A stretch of DNA of 11,760 nucleotides from Kiritimatiellia bacterium. Its GTDB lineage: Bacteria; Verrucomicrobiota; Kiritimatiellia; RFP12; UBA1067. Of this stretch, positions 5,454-11,760 are shown in pieces; positions within the stretch are counted from its first letter, which is position 1; every line of letters begins with the position of its first letter. The position numbers were made by a program, and so were the translations under genes. Below the pieces are notes generated by a model. It ran no database searches, was not told the origin of the DNA, and saw only the letters and a list, made by a program, of their open reading frames with translations. The stretch is taken from the NCBI GenBank assembly GCA_017648225.1, contig JAGCJE010000252.1, positions 1-11,760 on the forward strand. The letters are read 5' to 3'.

Positions 5454-8027
5454 ATGATTAAAAGCGGGATAACTCAAGAAGAGATAATAAAATGGGGAGG
5501 CGCCGAGGTCTTCAACCAGGCGCTCGCCATCTGCAACTGCGGTGATGTGAAAAGCGTCGAATATGATGACGACAGGCTTCTTATAAGCGGCAAAATCGAA
5601 CAACCGAACGGCTGGGAAATGCCCGTATCGTTAACGCTTAAGGCTCAAGGCCGCATCCAGTCCCATTGCCCGTGCTATACAAACCAGAAACTCGGCCAGG
5701 TCTGTCCCCATGTCGTCGCCGTCGCCATCGCGCTCATGGTAAAAGAGATGGAAGACGACGAGCTGGACGAGCCTCGAGGGGGACAGTCCCCCTCCCACGT
5801 CCGCACCCCAGGGGGACAGTCCCCCGACGCCGCGTCTGATACGGGGACAGTCCCCGACGACGATGCGATCGAAGTGTCGATGAAACCCAGGTTCTATGCC
5901 TACATTTCAGGCAACCGCGCCGCCCTTTCGATCGCCGTCGACGCCTGGTACGGCGAAATCGAATTCCCCGCCTGCTCCGTCCAGAGCGACCGGACGGTCC
6001 GTCTGAAAGATCCCGACGATCCTTACATCCGACGCGTAAGAAGCATCGACGAGGAACGCAAAGCCGTCGACTCCCTAAAAGAGTGGGGATTTGAGCCTGG
6101 ATATAGAAAAGGCGATCTTAAACTTTATACGACCGATCAGCAGAAAATACTCAATTTTCTCGGTGGAGGGCTGCCTGCGTTGAGGCGCAGGGGCTGGAAA
6201 CTCGATCTCGCCGAAAAGCTGGAAGCCGTAACGGACTCGATGCGCTCGGTATTGCCGCTCGTCAAAATCAAAGACGCGGCTAACGGAAATTTCGACATCA
6301 ACTACGTTTTCGACGCCCAGGGCAAGGAGGTCTCCCCCGTCGAAATCCAGGCCGCGCTTAATAGAGGCGACGGATATATTCTAAAAGACGGAGAAGTGTT
6401 TCTTCTCGACGCGAAGGCTATCGAAACGATGCACGACGTCTTTCGCGATACCGCCGCGAGCCAGGGAGGCGCCGCGCCGGGCTGGTTTCGCGTAAGAGGC
6501 GTTCACGCCCCTTTCGTGAAAAGCTCTCTCGACGCGCTCGCCGACGTCATCGAAACGGACGACTCGCTCGCTCCGTACTGGCGCGAAACCGCCATCGCCA
6601 AAAACCGCGAAACGGCCTCGAAATATGAAGCGGTCGACTTAGGCCGACTCGAGACGATATTGCGCCCTTACCAGAAAGAAGGCGTATACTGGATGCGTTT
6701 TCTTGAAAAAGCGGGAATGTCAGGGCTTCTCGCCGATGAAATGGGCCTCGGTAAAACGCTCCAGACGCTAACATGGCTGAGCCTTGCCGCCAAAAACGAA
6801 GGCCCGCGCCGTCCGTCGCTGATCGTCTGCCCCACGAGTCTCGTCAGAAACTGGGAATCGGAATCGGAAAAATTCACTCCGTGGATGAAAACGCTCGTGA
6901 TTTCCGGCCCTAACAGAGCCGACGATTTTCCGAAAATAGATTCGGCGGACATTGTAATAACGTCATACGCGCTTTTACAGCGAGATTTCGACGAGGCGTG
7001 GCTCGGGCGAGACTTCAACGCCGTCGTTCTTGACGAGGCCCAGCACATCAAAAACCGTCAGACTAAAAACGCAAAAGCCGTCAAAATGCTTTCTTCTCAA
7101 AAGCGTCTTGTCTTGACGGGAACGCCCGTCGAAAACTCCGTGGCGGATGTCTGGTCGATTTTCGACTTTCTGATGCCCGGATACCTCGGAGATTACGAAA
7201 GCTTTAAGCTCGGCTACGAAGAGCCCATCGCCGGAGGAGGATCCGCCGCCGAAGATGCGCTGGCCCGGCTCAAGCGAAAACTCCACCCTTTCATTCTCCG
7301 CCGTGTCAAAAAGACGGTCGCAAAAGATCTTCCCGATAAGATCATTAAAGTTTCATATTGCCCGATGGACGAAGATACTCAGAGGGAATACAACGAGGCT
7401 CTGATGAAAACGCGCCGTCAGGCTGGCGACATGATAAAGGCGAAAGGCTTCTCGAAATCGAAGTTCGAAATTCTCGCAATGCTGATGAAACTGAGGCAGA
7501 TCGCCTCTCTGGGAAAATTGAACGCGTTCATGGAGCAGCTCCAATCGGCGATCGCGGGCGGACATAAAATCCTCGTCTTTTCACAATTTGTAAAAATGCT
7601 CCAGATAATAGCGTCTCAGCTCCAGGAAGAAGGCATACCCTTCTGTTATCTCGACGGCTCGACAAAGGATAGGCTCGGCGAATGCAACCGCTTCAACCGC
7701 GATCCGAAAATTCCCGTATTCCTGATTTCGCTCATGGCCGGCGGAACGGGACTTAACCTGACGGGCGCCGATATGGTGATTCACTACGACCCGTGGTGGA
7801 ATCCCGCCGTAGAGGCGCAGGCGACGGACCGCGCCCACCGCATCGGCCAGAAAAAGACGGTCTACGTCATGAAAATGATAGCGTCGGGCTCCGTCGAGGA
7901 GCGCGTCCTTGCGCTTCAAAAGAAGAAAGAAGCCGTAATTTCGGCTACTGTTTCGACTACAGACTCCGCAATAATGGAGAAACTCTCATCCGAAGACATC
8001 GCCTCGCTGCTGAGCGTTACGGATTAA
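5454..8027 (+). CDS. SWIM zinc-finger SNF2-family DEAD/DEAH ATPase
   Basis: This 857-residue protein has an N-terminal SWIM zinc finger (C72, C74, C84, H86; CxCx9CxH), a linker (about 100-140), a poorly recognisable middle region (about 145-395) and a SNF2/RapA-type superfamily 2 motor. Motor motifs are all intact: Q-type LRPYQKEGVYWM (403-414), Walker A DEMGLGKT (428-435), Ia CPTSLVRNW (459-467), Walker B DEAQH (527-531), III LTGTPVENS (554-562), IV KILVFSQF (705-712), V GGTGLNLTGAD (763-773), VI QATDRAHRIGQ (789-799). It should be a DNA-dependent ATP-driven translocase that remodels protein-DNA complexes or assists transcription or repair; its exact job is unknown. Three copies of a GC-rich palindrome lie in the linker, where they encode GGQSP, GGQSP and GTVPD. 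It is followed after 15 nt by the cyclo-ligase gene, which is unrelated in function. Confidence 0.93.
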   Translation: MIKSGITQEEIIKWGGAEVFNQALAICNCGDVKSVEYDDDRLLISGKIEQPNGWEMPVSLTLKAQGRIQSHCPCYTNQKLGQVCPHVVAVAIALMVKEMEDDELDEPRGGQSPSHVRTPGGQSPDAASDTGTVPDDDAIEVSMKPRFYAYISGNRAALSIAVDAWYGEIEFPACSVQSDRTVRLKDPDDPYIRRVRSIDEERKAVDSLKEWGFEPGYRKGDLKLYTTDQQKILNFLGGGLPALRRRGWKLDLAEKLEAVTDSMRSVLPLVKIKDAANGNFDINYVFDAQGKEVSPVEIQAALNRGDGYILKDGEVFLLDAKAIETMHDVFRDTAASQGGAAPGWFRVRGVHAPFVKSSLDALADVIETDDSLAPYWRETAIAKNRETASKYEAVDLGRLETILRPYQKEGVYWMRFLEKAGMSGLLADEMGLGKTLQTLTWLSLAAKNEGPRRPSLIVCPTSLVRNWESESEKFTPWMKTLVISGPNRADDFPKIDSADIVITSYALLQRDFDEAWLGRDFNAVVLDEAQHIKNRQTKNAKAVKMLSSQKRLVLTGTPVENSVADVWSIFDFLMPGYLGDYESFKLGYEEPIAGGGSAAEDALARLKRKLHPFILRRVKKTVAKDLPDKIIKVSYCPMDEDTQREYNEALMKTRRQAGDMIKAKGFSKSKFEILAMLMKLRQIASLGKLNAFMEQLQSAIAGGHKILVFSQFVKMLQIIASQLQEEGIPFCYLDGSTKDRLGECNRFNRDPKIPVFLISLMAGGTGLNLTGADMVIHYDPWWNPAVEAQATDRAHRIGQKKTVYVMKMIASGSVEERVLALQKKKEAVISATVSTTDSAIMEKLSSEDIASLLSVTD
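5776..5856. repeat. Three tandem copies of a GGGGACAGTCCCC palindrome within the SNF2 coding region
   Basis: Copy 1 (5776-5794) has 9-bp arms, GAGGGGGAC and GTCCCCCTC, around a central A. Copy 2 (5811-5825) has 7-bp arms. Copy 3 (5842-5856) also has 7-bp arms. The centres are 33 and 31 nt apart, and the central A is on the plus strand in all three. As RNA each can fold into a GC stem with the triloop CAG. Copies 1 and 2 are read in the same frame (GGQSP) and copy 3 in another (GTVPD). The reading frame is kept throughout. The spacer sequences between copies do not resemble each other. Confidence 0.9.
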
Positions 8028-8030
8028 AAA

Positions 8031-8036
8031 TAAAAT
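8031..8036 (+). promoter_or_regulatory. Candidate -10 box (TAAAAT) just before the cyclo-ligase gene
   Basis: TAAAAT lies 6 nt before the ATG at 8043, in the 15-nt AT-rich gap after the SNF2 stop. No Shine-Dalgarno sequence and no clear -35 are present. It could drive a leaderless transcript, or the gene may simply be read through from the SNF2 promoter. Confidence 0.25.
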
Positions 8037-8042
8037 ATCATT

Positions 8043-8633
8043 ATGGATGATTTAATCATAAAAGACAAGGCCTCTCTGCGCGAACGGATGCGTCAATTGC
8101 GCAAACGCCTGTCCGGGGATTTGAGAATCAAAGCCTCCGAACGCGTATGCGGGAAACTCGTCAAGAGCCCGGAAATATCCGACGCGACGCCCCCTGACGG
8201 GCCTGCGATCGCTGTATATTTCGCGTCTCCCGCCGAAATCGATCTTTCAGAATTCATAAAGTCATCGCTTGAACGCGACGCCAAAATCGTTGCTCCGAGA
8301 TGGAACGGCGAAACTTATGAACTCGCACGAGTCAAAAGCCTCAATGCAGAAGACGTCAGAAAAGGTCCGATGAATATTCTTGAGCCAGCTGGAAACGATA
8401 TTGTTAAACCGGAAGACGTCGGAGTGTGGCTGATTCCCGGGCTTGCCTTCACCCGCGACGGCAAACGTCTCGGATATGGAGGCGGGTGGTATGATAGACT
8501 CCTTTCCAAAGCCGCTCAAAAATCACTCAAAATCGGAATTGCGCACGATTTTCAGATTGTAGACGACATACCGTCCGAACCGCACGACATCAGAATAGAC
8601 GGCGTCGTGACATCCGACGTTCAAGCTCCCTAA
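8043..8633 (+). CDS. 5-formyltetrahydrofolate cyclo-ligase (5,10-methenyltetrahydrofolate synthetase)
   Basis: This cytoplasmic enzyme uses ATP to convert 5-formyl-THF to 5,10-methenyl-THF and returns a storage/inhibitory folate to the one-carbon pool; in E. coli it is ygfA/fau. The 196-residue length is normal. The N-terminal basic helix (KASLRERMRQLRKRLS, about 9-24) has the family's nucleotide-binding Lys/Arg pattern. YFASPAEIDL (59-68), KIVAPRW (81-87) and the diagnostic PGLAFTRDGKRLGYGGGWYDR (132-152) follow, then IPSEPHDIRIDGVVT (176-190) at the end. All key blocks are present. The ATG at 8043 has no Shine-Dalgarno sequence. The gene lies 15 nt after the SNF2 gene and converges with the dihydroorotase gene. 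Confidence 0.95.
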   Translation: MDDLIIKDKASLRERMRQLRKRLSGDLRIKASERVCGKLVKSPEISDATPPDGPAIAVYFASPAEIDLSEFIKSSLERDAKIVAPRWNGETYELARVKSLNAEDVRKGPMNILEPAGNDIVKPEDVGVWLIPGLAFTRDGKRLGYGGGWYDRLLSKAAQKSLKIGIAHDFQIVDDIPSEPHDIRIDGVVTSDVQAP

Positions 8634-8660
8634 AAGAACCTGAACGAATATCGGACGGTT

Positions 8661-9746
8661 TTACAACGGCCAGCCGTCGAAAGACATTTTATCGTACGGA
8701 CAGTTGCGCGAAAGAGAACGCGAAGACGATAAATCGTATGCGCAGCGCTCTCCTGTAACGATCGAAGTCGTAGGATTGGCCGCATTGAGCCGCTCTATCG
8801 AAGCGGGCGAAAGAACCTTGCGGGGCATCTCCCACCACGCTCTGGCCCAGCTATCGACGCTCATACCCTCTTCAAGAACCATCACCGTATAAGTCGAAGC
8901 GACGGCTATCTCAAGACCCGTAATGCCGTTGGCGGACTTGAGAAACCCGATCGTTTTCTTATCAGCGGGATGAGGCGCATGATCCGTCGCGAACATAAGA
9001 ACGCCCTCTTTCACGGCTTTGCGCAATTCAAAACGATCCTCCCTATTGCCGAGAGGCGGCGCCATTTTAAAGTTCGCGTCGTCGGCAGTAAGTTCATCGC
9101 AGGCGAAGAGGAGATGATGAGGCGTAGCCTCCGCCGTAACGGGGAGCCCTTCCTTCTGAGCGTCGCGCACAAGTTCAACCCCCTCGGCGGTCGAAATATG
9201 CTGAATATGAAGTTTACAGCCCGTGACGCGGCAAACCGAGATATCGCGCCTTACCGCCTCTATTTCAGCCGCAGCGGGAATAACGGGGAGGCTGCATTTT
9301 TTAGCGAGGGGACAGTCCCTTATTACGCCGGGACCGACGATGCGGTGGTCAAGCGCATGATCGGCAACGCAGAAATCGAGCCTGGCCGCGCGCGCCATCG
9401 CCTCTTCCATCAGTCTATCGCTCTCGACATAACCGCCGTCGTCGGTAAAAAGAGCGGCTCCCGCTTCGGCGAGGCGTTCCAGATCGGCGAGCTCACGGCC
9501 GGCGCGCCCCTTCGTTATGCACGCGGAAGGAAGGAGAAGAACGGGCGAATCGAACGAGCGCTGATAATCGAGAAGTTCGACGCTGTCGCAGGCTGGCACC
9601 GTATTGGGCATCGTTACGACGGCGCCGAAACCGCCTCGGCGGGCAGCCTCAAGTCCGCTCGCAGTCGTCTCGGCTTCTGGAATGCCGGGATCGCGAAAGT
9701 GGACGTGGACATCGATAAATCCGGGAAATGAAAACTGCTCGCTCAT
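8661..9746 (-). CDS. pyrC: Dihydroorotase, class I type, with a short N-terminus
   Basis: Dihydroorotase cyclises carbamoyl-aspartate to dihydroorotate, the third step of pyrimidine synthesis. The amidohydrolase barrel is intact: metal ligands H14 and H16 in DVHVHFRDPG, the bridging Asp at 102 in LFTDDGG, H130 in VADHALD, H183 in LHIQHIST, and the catalytic Asp 255 in ATDHAPH. At 361 residues it lacks about 40-50 residues that normally precede PGFIDVHVH and form part of the small beta domain; the C-terminal part of that domain (SIVTGERCAYDLS, SFDGWPL) is kept. No upstream in-frame extension is possible because the glutamine synthetase gene ends 15 nt upstream. GAGG at 9754-9757 lies 7 nt before the ATG. 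A GGGACTGTCCC palindrome encodes RDCPL near residue 143. It could be a pseudo-dihydroorotase, but the complete active site argues against that. Confidence 0.9.
   Translation of the reverse strand: MSEQFSFPGFIDVHVHFRDPGIPEAETTASGLEAARRGGFGAVVTMPNTVPACDSVELLDYQRSFDSPVLLLPSACITKGRAGRELADLERLAEAGAALFTDDGGYVESDRLMEEAMARAARLDFCVADHALDHRIVGPGVIRDCPLAKKCSLPVIPAAAEIEAVRRDISVCRVTGCKLHIQHISTAEGVELVRDAQKEGLPVTAEATPHHLLFACDELTADDANFKMAPPLGNREDRFELRKAVKEGVLMFATDHAPHPADKKTIGFLKSANGITGLEIAVASTYTVMVLEEGMSVDSWARAWWEMPRKVLSPASIERLNAANPTTSIVTGERCAYDLSSSRSLSRNCPYDKMSFDGWPL
9308..9319. repeat. Fourth copy of the GGGGACAGTCCC palindrome, inside pyrC
   Basis: GGGGACAGTCCC, with a perfect GGGAC/GTCCC palindrome centred on A9314, matches the core of the three SNF2 copies. 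On the pyrC coding strand it is read as GGGACTGTCCC and gives RDCP at residues 143-146, in the stretch between the metal ligand H130 and the conserved IPAAAE. Confidence 0.7.
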
Positions 9747-9761
9747 CGCTTAACCTCAATA

Positions 9762-11760
9762 TCAATAGATAAACAGCATCTCCCTGTATTTCGGGAGCGG
9801 CCACTTAGTATCATCCACAAGTCTTTCGAGACGGTCGACGGTTCTGCGGACCTCCTCCATCTCGGAGATAACCTCACGCGGCATCTCCTTCGAAAGAGCC
9901 TTTTCAAGACGCTCGCACTTTATGTGAAGATCGTCCAGCCCGGCTCCGAGTTTAAGCGAAAGCGCCTTAAGCCCCGCGACACCAACCTTAAGACCGTCTT
10001 TCTTAGCCTGGCCGATCGCCGTGGCAAGACGCGTGAATTCATCCGCAACAACGGGACGGATCATGGCGCGGGCGATGTCGAGAGCTACGCGCCCTTCGAT
10101 CAGAATCCTGCGCTCGTACGCCTCGGAGGCGATTTCGTAACGGCTCGCCATTTCGCCCTCGCTCAATACGCCGTAGCGGGAGAAAAGCGAGCGGTTTACG
10201 GGATCGTTGTAGGGCTCGACGGCCTCCTTGGTATCGACAAGATTCGGCAGGCCCCTCTTCTCGGCCTCCTTCGGCCAGTCGGCGCCGTAACCGTCGCCAG
10301 AAAAGAGAATGCGCTTATGCTTCTTGATAAGGCGCTGCAGAAGCTTCTGAAGCTCCGTATTGAAATCGCCTCCCGCCGCATCGAGCTTGTCGCATATCGC
10401 ATCGATGGATTCCGCGACGATCGTATTGATGACCATGCAGCTCGCGGCGCAGTTGTGCGACGAGCCGGGAGCGCGGAATTCGAACTTATTGCCAGTAAAG
10501 GCGAACGGCGAAGTTCTGTTGCGGTCTGTCGTGTCGCGCGGCAGCGGCGGCATCGTATCGACGCCGATTTTCATGGTCGTGCGGCCCGTCTTCCGACCGG
10601 CCTTCCCGGTCTCGATCTCGCGCATGACCTCGGAAAGCTCATCGCCGAGGAATATCGAAATGATGGCGGGCGGCGCCTCGTTAGCGCCGAGACGGTGATC
10701 GTTCCCGGCCCCGGCGACAGACATTCTCAAAATGTCGGAATGGAGATCGACGGCGCGGATCACGGCAGAAAGAACTGTGAGAAATATCGCGTTGTCGCGC
10801 GGATTGTCTCCGGGCGAGAGGAGATTGCGATCTCCATATGAAAGCGACCAGTTGCAATGCTTGCCGGAGCCGTTGACGCCCTCGAAAGGCTTCTCATGGA
10901 GAAGACATACGAGATTGTTCGCTTCAGCCGTCTGACGCAGAACCTCCATGACGAGCATGTTGTGGTCGACGGCGAGATTCATATCCTCGAACATGGGCGC
11001 GAGCTCAAACTGGGCGGGCGCGACTTCGTTGTGGCGCGTTTTGGCCGGGATGCCGAGACGCCACAGGCGCTGCTCGACCTCGGTCATAAAGTTGAGAATC
11101 CGCGGACGGATCGCGCCGAAATAATGATCGTCAAGCTGCTGATGCTTCGCAGGAGCCGCGCCGAAAACAGTACGCCCCGTCTGAAGAAGATCGGGCCGCT
11201 TGAGATAAAAACTCTTGTCGATGAGAAAATATTCCTGCTCGGCGCCGAGCGTGACCGAAACATGGGCCTTCGGGCGCTTGAACTTCTTCATAAGACGCTC
11301 GGCCGCACGGGAGAGAGCCTGAATGGAACGGAGAAGCGGCGTCTTCATGTCGAGCGCGGCGCCCGTATAGGCGCAGAACGCCGTCGGGATGCAGAGCGTC
11401 GCCCCGTTGCCGTGGCGCTTGATGAACGCGGGCGAAGTGGGATCCCACGCCGTGTAGCCGCGCGCTTCGAACGTCGATCTCAGACCGCCGGATGGAAAAC
11501 TGCTCGCGTCGGTTTCGCCGCCGATGAGATTCTTGCCGGAAAATCTGTTGACCGCCTGGGCGGGACCCGTCGGCTCGAGAAACGCGTCGTGCTTCTCGGC
11601 CGTTCCGCCGGTCATCGGCTGGAACCAGTGCGTGAAATGCGTCGCTCCGTTTTCGAGCGCCCAGTTCTTCATCCCCTCGGCGACCGCATCGGCGATCGAC
11701 GGATCGAGAGGCTTACCCTCGCGCATCGTCGCGATAAGTTTATCTGCGACGGCTTTGGAC
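9762..11760 (-). CDS. glnA: Type III glutamine synthetase (5' partial)
   Basis: The enzyme makes glutamine from glutamate, ammonia and ATP. The visible 665 residues run off the window edge; the frame stays open to 11760 with SKAVADKLIAT before the internal ATG at 11726, so the true start is outside. Type III (GlnN-like, about 700-730 residues) is shown by THFTHWFQPMTG and TAEKHD near the start, LGAEQEYFLID, RHNEVAPAQFE, HEKPFEGVNGSGKHCNWS and NDHRLGANEAPP (about 160, 231, 277 and 342 from the internal Met), and NKFEFRAPGSS further on. These carry the Glu and His metal-site residues and the substrate loop. The long C-terminal extension ends in WPLPKYREMLFIY. Type III enzymes form large dodecamers and occur in Bacteroidota, cyanobacteria and PVC-type bacteria. 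It lies 15 nt upstream of pyrC, apparently in one operon. Confidence 0.96.
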   Translation of the reverse strand, partial: SKAVADKLIATMREGKPLDPSIADAVAEGMKNWALENGATHFTHWFQPMTGGTAEKHDAFLEPTGPAQAVNRFSGKNLIGGETDASSFPSGGLRSTFEARGYTAWDPTSPAFIKRHGNGATLCIPTAFCAYTGAALDMKTPLLRSIQALSRAAERLMKKFKRPKAHVSVTLGAEQEYFLIDKSFYLKRPDLLQTGRTVFGAAPAKHQQLDDHYFGAIRPRILNFMTEVEQRLWRLGIPAKTRHNEVAPAQFELAPMFEDMNLAVDHNMLVMEVLRQTAEANNLVCLLHEKPFEGVNGSGKHCNWSLSYGDRNLLSPGDNPRDNAIFLTVLSAVIRAVDLHSDILRMSVAGAGNDHRLGANEAPPAIISIFLGDELSEVMREIETGKAGRKTGRTTMKIGVDTMPPLPRDTTDRNRTSPFAFTGNKFEFRAPGSSHNCAASCMVINTIVAESIDAICDKLDAAGGDFNTELQKLLQRLIKKHKRILFSGDGYGADWPKEAEKRGLPNLVDTKEAVEPYNDPVNRSLFSRYGVLSEGEMASRYEIASEAYERRILIEGRVALDIARAMIRPVVADEFTRLATAIGQAKKDGLKVGVAGLKALSLKLGAGLDDLHIKCERLEKALSKEMPREVISEMEEVRRTVDRLERLVDDTKWPLPKYREMLFIY

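Noticed and set aside
8634..8660. Possible terminator between the convergent cyclo-ligase and dihydroorotase genes
   Set aside because: Only a 4-bp AACC/GGTT pairing with a long loop is visible, too weak to call a terminator.
9924..10841. A 305-codon open frame antisense to glutamine synthetase
   Set aside because: The opposite strand matches type III glutamine synthetase over the whole stretch, and the antisense translation has no motif.

Overview
The window looks like a housekeeping stretch of a moderately GC-rich bacterial chromosome (mid-50s % GC by eye). It is densely packed, with short intergenic gaps and no tRNA, rRNA, CRISPR array, transposase or phage gene that I can see. A type III glutamine synthetase, a secreted family 2 glycoside hydrolase, a Na/Pi-cotransporter-type PhoU domain and a SWIM-SNF2 helicase together suggest a carbohydrate-degrading, possibly gut-associated member of the PVC group (Lentisphaerota/Kiritimatiellota/Verrucomicrobiota) or something similar. 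This placement is inference, with low to moderate confidence.

Layout. (1) Nucleotides 1-1166, plus strand: the C-terminal PhoU-like domain of a protein that starts upstream, then a complete OmpR/PhoB-type response regulator; a phosphate-response context is likely. (2) Nucleotides 5347 down to 1224, minus strand: a probable four-gene operon made of an XRE-cupin regulator, accD, accA (both carboxyltransferase subunits of acetyl-CoA carboxylase) and a secreted GH2 enzyme. An extended -10 promoter precedes the first gene. A perfect 11-bp inverted repeat separates the convergent ends of regions 1 and 2. (3) Nucleotides 5454-8633, plus strand: a SWIM zinc-finger SNF2-family ATPase, then 5-formyltetrahydrofolate cyclo-ligase. 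(4) Nucleotides 11760 down to 8661, minus strand: type III glutamine synthetase (5' end outside the window), then a short-N-terminus class I dihydroorotase; the two genes lie 15 nt apart.

How the genes may work together. AccD and AccA form the malonyl-CoA-producing carboxyltransferase, and the XRE-cupin protein encoded just upstream is a good candidate for a ligand-sensing regulator of the operon. Glutamine synthetase makes the amide donor for pyrimidine synthesis, in which dihydroorotase acts, so their pairing is metabolically sensible.

The most unusual signal is a short GC-rich palindrome, GGGGACAGTCCCC. It occurs three times in tandem, in coding sequence, in a linker of the SNF2 gene, and once more inside the dihydroorotase gene. 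It looks like a dispersed palindromic repeat family that tolerates or exploits coding DNA. Secondary signals are AT-rich -10-like boxes almost touching the start codons of the plus-strand genes (possible leaderless mRNAs), an excess of the in-frame dicodon CTT-AAG, and a histone-like Lys/Ala tail replacing the usual AccA N-terminus. I do not see a clear new multi-gene defence or biosynthetic system here.
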